Shown piece after piece: positions 1 through 10,399 of a stretch of DNA of 64,000 bases. Source of the DNA: Odontocerum albicorne (Eukaryota > Arthropoda > Insecta > Trichoptera > Odontoceridae); the NCBI GenBank assembly GCA_949825065.1, contig OX463845.1, positions 30,379,315-30,443,314 of the forward strand, written 5' to 3'. Made by a program: the position numbers and the translations under genes. The notes under the pieces are model-generated. The model saw only the letters and a program-made list of their open reading frames with translations. It had not been told where the DNA came from and ran no database searches. Position 1 is the first letter of the stretch, and each line of letters starts with the position of its first letter.

Positions 1-605
1 CGCCAACCCCTCCGTCCACTTCTCCACCTCCTCCTTTACCTCCTCGTCGGTTGAAAAACTTTTTCCACCTATGTGCAGCTTCAGGGAGGTAAAGAGATAG
101 CAATCTGAAGGTGCTAGGTCAGGGGAATGCGCGGGATGGTTTAGGACATCCCATTTAAACGAGGCGAGCAGTTCATTCGTGGCGTTGTCCGTGTGTGGTC
201 TGGCATTGTCGTGCAGCAGGCAGACTCCCTTTGTCAGCATGCCTCTCCTCTTGTTCTGAATCGCCCTCCGCAATTTTTTTAGGGTCTCACAGTATCTTGC
301 AGAGTTGATGGTCTCCCCTTGAGGCATATATACAATTAAAATTATGCCTTGACAGTCCCAAAACACGGATGCCATGATTTTCTTGGGTGAAATTGTGGTT
401 TTGAACTTTTTGGCGGAGGGTGAAGAGGTGTGACGTGACCGTTTTTAAACTCGCGACACCACTTGTACACACTCGTACGATTCATAGCTTTATCACCATA
501 TGCAGTTTTCACCTCATTATAAACCTCAACCGGAGGTTTTCCCTTCCAAACGAGATAACGGATGACGCCGCGTATTTCGCACTTGGCGGGAGATTGGATT
601 GACAT
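1..605 (-). pseudogene. mariner transposase, internally deleted, DD34D type
   Basis: The transposase would cut and paste the element at TA sites using a DD34D catalytic triad. Translation starts at 605 (MSIQSPAKCEIR...) and runs about 55 codons through the first helix-turn-helix (VYKWCREFKNG). Near 432-440 it jumps to the region after the first catalytic aspartate, so the DETW motif is lost. The join is out of frame. Beyond it, the true transposase frame is open to base 1 with no stop (about 145 codons) and includes LLHDNARPH and HSPDLAPSDCY. The two aspartates are separated by exactly 34 residues, the mariner signature. The deletion makes it inactive. Confidence 0.88.
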
Positions 606-770
606 TTTTCACGAAACGTGTTGTCGCGTCGACACTTCTCAACGTACTGACCTCGAACCGGTCTCGTTGCGGAGGGGAAGGGTCAGGCTACACGAAAGTG
701 TAGGCAACATGTCGAAAATAAAATCCATCCAGTCGTGAGAGCCTCAGTACACTTACTTTCTGGATACGCA
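1..770 (-). mobile_element. mariner element, internally deleted, cut by window start
   Basis: This is the 5' end, start codon and much of the catalytic region of a mariner (Tc1/mariner superfamily) DNA transposon. The terminal inverted repeat occupies about 730-770 and abuts a TA dinucleotide at 771-772, the usual mariner target. The same terminus and 5' leader recur at 58,246 in the opposite orientation. The element continues past base 1, so its other end is not visible. About 140 codons are missing from the middle of the transposase, so it is a deletion derivative. Confidence 0.9.
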
Positions 771-772
771 TA

Positions 773-2980
773 GTACTTCAAAAATAAGAACACAGTTGTA
801 CTTTTGAATTGAAAATTGCTTTGCATTTATTTGAGATACAAAAGCCGACTACATTTAAAAAACATATTTCACAAAGAAAAAAATCCGCAACAAATATTAT
901 CCGAAGTCTGAAGAAGAGTCAGTTTCAGTAATCTACGAATGGGTCCGTTATCACTTTTTCACATTTCAATGGTAATTTTAAAAGCTATGAATCTCAAAAA
1001 AATTGTTCTGGACTCTCTCCACATTTTGCACGAGCACATTACAATGTGGTGACCACACAACTGAAGAGTAATCTAATATACTGCGAACATGAGTCCTATA
1101 TAATGTTGTTAGTGATGTCACATTGCTCAACATTTTTGTTTCCGAAATCGAGCGTTCAATGGCTTTTTGAATAATATTTTCGATGTGGTTAGCATAAATC
1201 AGTTATGAGTAAAAAATTACTACCTGATCTCTGACTTCAGAAATCTTCTTCAATGGCTTGCTCTGATACTATCAGCGAATATATAATATATGGAGCCTTC
1301 TTCCATGTCAAAGTTATTATCATACATTTACTTAAATATTCAGAGAGGTATATCATTCTGCGAGCACTAGTCATGGAAAGAGTTAAAATTATTGTGCAAT
1401 ATATTCAAATCATCGACATTTAAATTTTTTTTAACACCTCACCGTCGGCAATTATAATAAACTCAACGTTTTTCAATCTAAGTAAAGTATTATTTATAAA
1501 CATGTATGTCGAAGACCAAAGATGTGATCAATGTGGCACTCCGAATATTTATCCATCGCGCAGATAATCTTCAACCCATTTTAAAATATATTTAAAATAC
1601 TATGCAATATAACTTCGATTTAAGTAAAAATCACAAAAATTGTGTTCAAGTGATATTTGTCATCAGTACGAGTATTTAAGCACATGGTTGATGTAAAATT
1701 AAACTACAATTACAAATGGACTTACATGTACAAAAAAAACTACTAAAATGTATCTGTTCTGAGATAATTGAGAAAACTCTAACATATTTCCAAGAGTTTG
1801 TATGAAACGTTTTTTAAAAAAGAATTGAATTATTATATACTAATTTATTTTGTATATACGAGTATATGATAGGATTGATACATGGTTTTTCGATATGTCA
1901 AATAAATTAAAAGAATCAAAAAACCCTTCCAAAGAGATATAACATTTTTACATTTTGTATGCTAATTATTCGTCACTTGAACTTACCTGTTTCACTTGAT
2001 CTATTTTGTTAATATGTTGGATGAACTTATTTGACAAATGAACATTTTATTTTGAGCTCATATTTAAAAAAAATTAAGCAATACACTCAATCGATTAACC
2101 TATAAGTTATAATAATTGTAATCTATTTCTCAAAGAAAAATTGTTTACAAACTTTGTCAGGTTAAAATACAGTAAGGGATTTTAAAACAATTCATAGATA
2201 ATATTAGATAAAAAGGAATATTTAAAGCGTTTTACTGCAACCAGTGGAATAATATAATAACTGGAACTACGTATTATATTTGACTGGCATAAAAAAGTTG
2301 AATACTCGACTAACTAACGTAAAAATATATTTCGTAATATAACATATATAAAATACACTTTTTGTAAGTTCAATTTTTTTACTGAGAAAAAATTTCCGAC
2401 AAAACGAAAAATTTGGAGTACTTATATTTTTTAATTATTTTATGGAACCTTCACGTAACGAATGTATGCATATAGCATTAACATGTTTAATTGGATATGT
2501 TTGCAAGTCCTTCAGAAGGTTGGCTTTTACTAAAAGTTAGAGCTAGACTAGTTCAAATAACATTTAGAATCGTTATCGAAGAGTTTGCGACCAAATTGTG
2601 GCGCACTCGCGGGGGTTAACGAAACGTTTATAATTTGACCTTTGGTTAAAAGTAAAAAGGTTACATTCAATGATTTTGTGAAGGTTGTTGTTTAAGACTT
2701 GTGAATATGTATTTAGTTTATTCAATTAAAATATAATAAGTTTTATAAACTAGATATTATTATATTAAAACGTATAATTTATAGGTATTTAAACAATTTA
2801 CACCAATAAATAAGTTTTTAAAGCAGAATAAGTAAAAAAGAGTCCTACAACCGTTTTATCTAAAAAAAATTAGATTAACCACAACAAATAGCATTAATTA
2901 GATTGCTTTTATGTACACCACATCATTATAACTTGTTTTTGTTAATTAGTTTGATTTGTTTCTTATCAGGTGTATTTGAA
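773..2980. other. AT-rich non-coding stretch
   Basis: No open frame, repeat family or RNA gene is recognised here. The 8-mer TACGAGTA occurs near 1666 and 1857. Confidence 0.6.
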
Positions 2981-2984
2981 CTTA

Positions 2985-3044
2985 GTAGACATCTTTGTCC
3001 CCGACAGCCCGAAAATTGGGGCTGCCGGGGACAAATATGTCTAC
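2985..3044. repeat. GC-rich hairpin with 26-bp arms
   Basis: The left arm starts GTAGACATCTTTGTCCCCG and the right arm is its reverse complement with two or three mismatches, around an 8-base loop (GAAAATTG). The arms are far richer in GC than the surroundings. The hairpin is flanked by similar direct sequences (CAGGTGTATTTGAAC before, CAGGTGATATTCAAC after), so it may be a small foldback element. No coding capacity. Family unknown. Confidence 0.8.
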
Positions 3045-3279
3045 TCTCAGGTGATATTCAACGTTGGGGGGACCTGACATGACACTGGGAAGAAGAAGAA
3101 GAAACTGTTTCGGATCAAAATGTACCCCTGTTACTTGCAACCATGTTAGCCTCTTCTATAGTAGAACGCGTTGCCTGGCGTGCTGGGTAGTTAAAGAAAT
3201 GGGATATGGTCTCCTTTTCTTCAAATATGCAAAAAGTGCTTTTGATATTTGAATGTATCTCAATCTTTACACATTATTT

Positions 3280-3322
3280 AAGGTTCTTAACACCACAAGG
3301 TGGTCAAGAAACCTTTAGATTT
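3280..3322. repeat. short imperfect hairpin
   Basis: AAGGTTCTTAACACCAC is followed after two bases by GGTGGTCAAGAAACCTT, giving arms of about 17 bp with a few mismatches. Nothing else identifies it. It could be a MITE remnant or chance. Confidence 0.55.
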
Positions 3323-3324
3323 AA

Positions 3325-4525
3325 GAGTCCTCAAAATAATCAGGAGGGAGTTTCTCTTTGAATTTTTATAGATCGGTTGGATGCCTGCCATTTTCGGTTG
3401 ATTTTGTATCGTATAGTCCGTCTTCTACATTTACAGACAATAGAAGGAATAAATGTAAATTTTAGTAACATTATAAAACGTATTTGAGAATTAACACAAT
3501 CAAACTTTTAGGTATACACAATTTTAACAATTATATTTGATATTAAATTATTTAGCGATAAAAATATTTTAGTTAAGAACATGCATGGAAAAGTATTCAA
3601 CTACTAAATTGAAAATGTTTCTATTAAGTAATGACTCCAGCCTGACTAAACAGAAATTAAGATTTAAGTTATATAAAATTACTTGTATAGGTTTCGGGTT
3701 AAGAACTTTGTTGAGTTTAATGGGTTAGACAGATTAGCTTTTTCTTTATGTCAGAGCTTAAATTGACTTTGAAAATTTAAATTATTCTAAATTAATTTCA
3801 CGGTAAAGTTTTCAAAAGTTGTCTATTTTTGTAACGCAAAATACATTTTTGATTGAATGCGACATATAAGAAAGGAGTTTGATTTTTTAAAAACAAATCA
3901 ATATAGGCCATAACATCTGAACAATTACTGTAATAAATATAAATGAATAAACAATAGCTATTTGGTCAACTCTAGTTGGTCTTATTTAAATATGTTTGAT
4001 GCTAAAACCGCAAAATGCGTGTTCATAAATTTTTACAATATTTTAAGTTCCACCAAGCTTATATTTTGACAACGCACCTAATGCTTTGTTTTAAATTTTT
4101 TTATTGCATTCTGCTTTCGTTGCTTATGGTAAAAGTTGGATAATTTATTATCATATGATAATCTCTTCAAACCAATTTCAAAAAATAATGAAATCAGGCA
4201 TCAGCTACGTATCTTATCAATTAAGGATAAACGTCTTATTAAGCGGCTGCTTTTTTTGTTTGTTGGGGCCGAATAAATTTTAAAGTAAAAGGTGATAATT
4301 AAAATATTTCCATCACATTATTAATTTACAGGTATTTTATGTAGCAGTCAATTTATAAATTTAATCATCCATGTTGTAAAACGTAGCATTTAAAAATATA
4401 AAAGTTCTTGAAACAGTATTTATTTGCTCATCTGTGGATTTTTTAAAGGGTTCAAATGCGTGTATTCAGGAAAATACTTAGCGTGACAATATATGACAGA
4501 ATAAGTAATTAAGTTATCAGAGATA
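3325..4525. other. AT-rich non-coding stretch
   Basis: I see no gene, repeat family or structured element here. Confidence 0.55.
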
Positions 4526-4529
4526 AATG

Positions 4530-4860
4530 CCACCTAAAGGCTGATGTGTTGAGTAAGATGAAGAGGTATATTCTTAGATGGTTTTTGCATGTGCATCGAA
4601 TGAATTAAGAAAGACTAACAATACAGGGCAAATGTGAGTGAATAACTTGGTAGAGAAAGACCATAGAAAGTACTGTTAGGTAAAGTGAATTATTTTTTTA
4701 AAGAAGGAAATTTAAGAAGTTAGACAAATCATAGGAGTAGTATGAAAAGGTGTATGTATATGAAATGGCAAAATATATGTGCCATATGGGTAAGTCTGAT
4801 GCTTTGCCCTCTTTACCAACTTCAACGGGGAAATGGTGTGATGGTATAAATTTAAGTTAA
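4530..4860 (+). mobile_element. RTE-like LINE, 5'-truncated 3' fragment
   Basis: The + strand encodes a decayed end of a LINE reverse transcriptase. The segment LSKMKRYILRWFLHVHRM near 4555-4600 matches the 'LRW.GHV.RM' block that precedes the C-terminus in RTE-type LINEs. The last part, ending GGTGTGATGGTATAA near 4850, aligns with the tails at 5.9, 55.2, 61.0 and 62.9 kb. Several stops and frameshifts are present, and the 5' part is absent, as in typical truncated LINE insertions. Confidence 0.6.
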
Positions 4861-5590
4861 TGTTATACTGTAAAACAACTTAGTTTCAGATTAACAACTA
4901 GTGATTTTTTCACAGAATTCTAGTCAAATTGTATAAATAAGAAGTTGATTATATGATATGTGTACAGTATCCCAAAAAAATAGAGATCTCAATATCCAGA
5001 TCCAAGGATATTTACTTAACTATTGTATTATATGACTAAGCAAAATATGAAAGGACTACATACAGCTTCTCAGATGTCAGAATGATCTGGACTAAATTTA
5101 TGATCTCTGTTTGGATTGGATTGGAGTGGTTTGATTTATTAGCTGATTTCTCTGTCACTATTGGTTGAAGGTTTAGTTTCTCGCAAAGTAAACACTCGAA
5201 TGGATATGCATAATTAAATTATCATCCCTCTTATTCAGTTGAATAATAATTATAATATATTATTCGCCGTTTTACCAAATATTCCTCTCGGCAAATTCTG
5301 TCCGAATACATATGTTGTTCAAGAAAAACAAATATTATATTATCATTAAATTTTGAAAGTATTATATTTATTATGGACAAGTTAAGCGAAGTTAAGTTAT
5401 ATTTTTACTTAAACCCACACTTGCCTCAGATTTGTTAACCCCTTTTCTCCAAAACAACAGTAGAAAAAGGAAAAAAATGGCATACGCATAAAGAACATTG
5501 CATAAAAATGTGCATAATTACATTTTTCAATCAACATACACACTCAAATTCTGTAAATCACATACTGTAAATCTGCGTTTTAAACTTACA

Positions 5591-5841
5591 AGTATCCGGC
5601 GGTAAGTAATAAACATCGGGCTTAAGAAAGATACTATCGACCATAATCGGCTAACTTCGGCTTGGTTGAGCGTCGTCTGTGTCATTCATACACGTGTTCC
5701 GTCGCGATTTGTCAGTCGTTACCGGACCGGACTGTTAGTGCATTGTGCGACAGAGACGACGCTCTACAATGCCGAAATTAGCTGATTATGACTGACAGTC
5801 TCTTTCTTAAGCCCGATGTGTATTACTTACCGTCGGGTACT
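5591..5841. mobile_element. foldback or MITE-like element with ~90-bp inverted arms
   Basis: Left arm about 5591-5682 and right arm about 5748-5841 are reverse complements with few mismatches. Shared blocks include CGGTAAGTAATA, ACATCGGGCTTAAGAAAGA and GAGCGTCGTCT. The central 65 bases are GC-rich and contain ACCGGACCGGAC. There is no coding potential. Long arms with a small unique centre fit a non-autonomous foldback DNA element. Target-site duplication is not certain (GTA on both sides is possible). An extended-hairpin RNA is an alternative. Confidence 0.8.
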
Positions 5842-5884
5842 GTACGTTTGGTTACGAAAAATTAGTAAATGCAACGGAATATAC

Positions 5885-6140
5885 AAATACATACATACCA
5901 TCACGCCATCTCCCTGTCAGGGTAGGCAGATAGAATAGAACACCATATTTTCCTAATTCGACACACATCCTTAGCATCTTGAACATACACACCTTCTCAT
6001 ACAGCGTCTACGATTTCTCTAACTTTCTACTTTTTCTTCTTTCAGAATATCATTCACTTGTTAATAAGTTAAGAGAGGATAACAAAACAGTTAAACAGTG
6101 TAAATCACATGAGAGGAAGACCAAGGAAGTATGGTTGGAT
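5885..6140 (-). mobile_element. RTE-like LINE 3' tail
   Basis: This is an antisense copy of the same LINE 3' end seen at 55.2, 61.0 and 62.9 kb. On the + strand it starts with a CATA-rich run and ATCACGCCATCTCCCTGTC, and continues with CGACACACATCCTT. The 3' terminus on the - strand is therefore a (TATG)n-like tail next to GCGTGATGG. Coding sequence is broken and 5'-truncated. Confidence 0.65.
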
Positions 6141-6144
6141 CGTT

Positions 6145-7565
6145 AAAATAAGCGCTAAATTTTGATACTTCTTTCAATGAAAGTTTCAACGATACACGGA
6201 ACAAGTCAACGCTTGACAATTTATTAAGTTATTTATTAATATAACACTTATTTACCTAAATATGAAATCAATATAATCAAATATTGTACTTTTCCGTAGT
6301 ATATGTAAAGCACTTCAACTCAAAAATTTTTTTTTTAAATAAGTCATGTTAACACCAAAGTTAAGTTCAGTTTAACAACTTTTTTTTTGTTATATTAAAA
6401 AAAATCTTTTAAGTTTTGAACTTAAGAAAGTTTGCCCACTTCCAGAACAGCGAGTCCAATCAAAGCCCGGCTTGAAGTTAGTCTTATATAATTGTTTATT
6501 GGGAAAATCTATGTTTAACTTCATTCAATGGATGGATTCAAAAGAAGCTACTTTTAAAAGATAAAATGAACTTTATAAAATATTTTATCCAAGTATCACC
6601 AGATAATAAAACTTATTATTTTATCAGAAATGTTTTGATAAATAGTATTTTATAAAAAAATTAAATGAAAACAAAATAAATTTATAAGTATTATATAATC
6701 GACCTTTTTAAATCGGAAAAATCATTGATTTAAAATTGATTTGTAGAGGTAAACGTTAAACTAACAAATATTAGCAAAATTCTAAGATATAAAATATGAC
6801 AAAAAATCCCCCAGTAAATTTTAAAATATTTATTGACTGAAATAAAATGTTCGAGTAGTATTAGATTTGTAAAACAAATCAAAGCGAATGGATCTAAAAA
6901 CAGTTCAATCCAGGAGTAACAAGCAACGGATAGTAAAATAAAGCAAAATTAAGTAATCTTGATAAAATATTAAGAAAATAAGATGCAGGAAGTGTCGGGC
7001 ACTGAACATTGGATTGCTCGAGTATTCTGAATGTGTGTATTTGAGGGGAAAAAGAAGAAAGTTGGCGCTGAGACTGATTAGCAGGCTGCCTCCAGTAAAT
7101 GTTGGCTGACGTAACTTCACTCGTTTGTTCGTATTATTCTCTTCCCAGCCCATCCCATCCCTATCGCATCCGGATACCCTCGTGTAGTATGACACATGGG
7201 CGTATTGCTGTGAAAATATAAATATACTCGTACTTTGTTTGCTATTGGTGAGCAATGTTATTTTAGTGTTATTGTAAGACTTCCCCTAATTACTTGTTTA
7301 TTATGTCCATATCACTAAAATATTTCACTTAGTTATGCCACTTTTTAGTTCCCCTCCAAGCTTTAACCTTCACAAAAATACTGTAATATTCTCTATTTAC
7401 GAGTATTTAGTCACTAAATACCAACGTTTGTATATCAAGGAGTACCTTTTTTAACAGTTAATTCCAGTGGCTTACCAAGTGGTCTGAATAAGCAACTGCT
7501 TGAAATTCGAGTAATTTTTTAATGAAAAAGCATTTAATAAATAAACGTCTCTATTTATTTATTTA
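6145..7565. other. AT-rich non-coding stretch
   Basis: The longest frame (6905-7255, - strand, 116 codons) has no recognisable domain and looks like chance. TACGAGTA or its complement occurs near 7227 and 7399. Confidence 0.5.
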
Positions 7566-7568
7566 TTT

Positions 7569-7655
7569 AACACTTTTATTGCAATACAATCTGGCGGGCT
7601 TATTGCCAGGCGGTAATCTCTTCCAACCAACCAGACAAAAGTAAATGAAGCAAGT
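7569..7655 (-). mobile_element. SINE family A, 3' half
   Basis: Only the tail is present: the + strand reads TTGCAATACAATCTGGCGGG and then CTCTTCCAACCAACCAGA. These are the reverse complement of the shared 3' body (CTGGTTGGTTGGAAGAG ... GGCAATAA). The tRNA-derived head is missing. Confidence 0.7.
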
Positions 7656-7659
7656 TACG

Positions 7660-9475
7660 TGGTCGCATAAATCATTCAAATGACTATCCATCCCCATGAA
7701 ATCCATAAACATATACGTGAGAACATGCCCACAAAGACGGACAATCACCCGAACATTATTTTTCATATAAAGTGAGATATCATCAATCAAAAGGAAATGA
7801 AAGGATGGTGAAGAGGAAAGGAAAAGAAAAATCAGGAATGAAACACGTTATATTACTGACTAGAAATTAAGAGTTTTTTCAGTCGCTTCTTAAAGCATGC
7901 CAAGGACGGAGCGAGTCTTATATTGGTTTGTAACTGATTTCACTATCTATGAAAAAAGTAAAGTCTCTTCAGGAAAGTTAAGAGTTCAATCCGCATTGTC
8001 TTTTAAAAATTGATGTTATGGTGAAACGTTCTGTGTATGAATGAAATATATTTAAAATAATTTATTGCATTTCTTTAGTAAGAATATGACTTTTAGTGTT
8101 CTACCCTGATATGAATGAATGCCAACTTAAAACGTATAATCGAAGGCAATGCAAACAACGGAGAACAGGGTACTTGTCGTTAGTGTCACTGGAGGGGACT
8201 ATGTAAGCTCATTTGTAATAGACATATCCCGCTACATATAGGATATAGTGTTTCAGTACTTGCAGTTTCTCAGCGTCTTCTTTTCCATAGGAGCAATGAT
8301 AACATTGGGGACCTGTTAGCAACCATTAACGCCATTTTCCTCGTTCTGATACTATTTACTCTGAGTTGTTTTGAAAACTTATATTTTACATTGTTTTCAC
8401 AAAGTATGTAACATACTTGTATATCTTGCGCTATCCACCATGCATCTTCAACCTTTCGTTAGTTCTCTAAAGAGGATATTTCTTGAGACTTTAAAGTCAA
8501 GCATGCGAGCTTCTTGTCGAAACCAACACAGGTAAATACATGACACCAGAATCTCGATACTACAGCAGTTTTTACATAGATCATGATTATCAAACAATCG
8601 TCTGCAAATATCCCAAAACGCCTGAAAATATGCGTTCTATCTGTGCTGAATCTCATAACATATGTTTGTTTAATCATTCACAATGCTAATCAAGAAATAA
8701 AAGTTGCGTATTTGTTATGATTTGTTCATTTACACTGATGTTAAGGTGAACGTTTTTGTTGGATAATATATTGATTTTCGAAACATCGTTCAACACTAAA
8801 ACACGTAAAATTAAATCACACAATTTTCTATCAAAAATTATATTTTACGTCAATTAATAATATAAACTATACCATTATCCTTTTTAGTATAAAAAATTAA
8901 GATAACAGAATACTTATTAAAATTAGTTTTTTTCTTTTTTGTACTCCAATCGAATGAAGTTTAAGAATTAGCTCAATTGTTTTAATGACTGAAAGAAACA
9001 TTTTAAAACAGCACACATATGAATCATTAGTATTCAGCAGGTCATTAGCGTAAGTACACGAATATATTAATTTGACAAAACGACTGAAATTAAAATCAGT
9101 TTGAAGCCGGTCAGAAATTGAACCCGAAACTCCTAGGCGCTAAGTGAACATGTGAATTACCATGCCATAATGCTTACGTATGTTAATATGGGTTTTAAAT
9201 ATTACTATTGCAAGAATACCAAAAAATCTCTCCGGATTCTACTAAAATATAATCTGCATCTAACTATGATACATAATCATAAGCACATTACCAATGAGAA
9301 ATAGATTAGTTTAAAACATTACGTTTGTATTTTTGAAAAAAAAAATTTAAACTAATTTTGGTTCATCGAGTATGATCATATTCCCGAAAATTGTCCCAGA
9401 CTTCAGTAGCTTAAAATAAGACAGCGAAGAAATTACCATATTCTCTTAACCCTCTTTGGAGTGGCCTCTGTGGGA
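7660..9475. other. non-coding stretch, nothing recognised
   Basis: A moderately GC-rich patch lies at 8150-8340, but neither strand gives a coherent open frame. The 72-75-codon frames in this interval show no domain. Confidence 0.45.
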
Positions 9476-9479
9476 ACAA

Positions 9480-9760
9480 TCCAAGCTGTCCTCACTATCA
9501 GCGTAAAAAGTTCAATTTTCTTTCTGAGCACGAACTGTTTCTCCGATCTGGTAACAACAGAATCCTTTCTTTACCAACGCATAATACATCACTCTCGACT
9601 TTGAAATAATCTTCCTGGCCCAATCATATGTGTCCTTATCACTATTTAAGAATAAACTAAAGGAACCTTGTTTATTTCGAAATATTCCTCTTCCTAATCT
9701 CTATTTTCCACCCTAGAATTCCATCTTAATCCCTATTTTCCCTAAAGTTTATCAGTAGTT
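9480..9760 (+). mobile_element. possible LINE reverse-transcriptase C-terminal fragment
   Basis: The + strand encodes NNRILSLPTHNTSLSTL, followed after a frameshift by segments resembling FKNKLKEPCLFRN. This layout (LP..T....., then a short F(K)xxL element) resembles the extreme C-terminus of Jockey/I-type LINE polyproteins. There are stops in every frame. The match is weak and from memory. Confidence 0.35.
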
Positions 9761-9872
9761 TTTTTTTCAAATATTGTTTACATACACTTTGATAAAGATA
9801 CCAATAATATTTATGAAACAAAAAATGGCTGACTGGAAGATTTTTTTTAAAGAAATGAATCCTCTAGGTGCA

Positions 9873-10260
9873 TTAGCATGAATATGTTAAATAAATAAAT
9901 ATTTCTTCAAATTTAAAAAAATAAGTTAACAACATGTCATACGTTCTATCAAATATGATATATTTGAAATATCTTGATCCGTCGAGTCTTCCTTCATAAA
10001 TACACATTTCGAGAGGCAAAAAGATGTCTCGAGAGAATATCTGTAACGATTGTGGAAAATCATTGCAAATAAATTTGACAGGTCGCGTTACGCCCCTGCT
10101 CCGAGGCGAGACGGATTGTATTGCACGCACCCAGAACTTTTACGCCTTTTATTTTGTGCGAGGGGCTCGGTGCGATGATTGGATCTTCTGTTTTCACGGA
10201 ACATTATTTGGTCGCCCTCTGATTCAATCATGGCTTATTTGCTCAATGGGAAATCAATAA
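9873..10260. other. GC-rich patch with overlapping unrecognised ORFs
   Basis: 10,060-10,200 is clearly richer in GC and CpG than its surroundings. A + strand frame runs 10,024-10,260 (78 codons, starting MSRENICNDCGK) and a - strand frame overlaps it. Neither matches a family I know. It could be an exon remnant or a transposon promoter. On the - strand an AAATAAAAGG box lies near 10,150. Confidence 0.3.
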
Positions 10261-10314
10261 GAGTATCTACTGTTTTGATGTTTATCGTGAGGTCAATGGA
10301 TTCAAATAATTCTT

Positions 10315-10390
10315 AATACACATACATGCACACATACATATCATCACGCCGTTTCGCTGTAAGTATTGTCATAGTTCTCTCTGCTAGAAT
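10315..10390 (-). mobile_element. RTE-like LINE tail, very short
   Basis: The + strand reads ACATACATATCATCACGCCG and continues with a decayed CTGTAAGTATTG. This matches the terminal bases of the RTE-like tails at 5.9 and 62.9 kb in antisense. Only about 70 bp is kept. Confidence 0.5.
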
Positions 10391-10399
10391 ATACATATT

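Noticed and set aside
2985..3060. Helitron 3' end
   Set aside because: A hairpin is present, but no CTRR terminus lies at the expected distance and the arms are much longer than Helitron hairpins.
6905..7255. 116-codon - frame
   Set aside because: Composition follows the AT-rich background, with no domain, no flanking splice signals and no repeat of it elsewhere.
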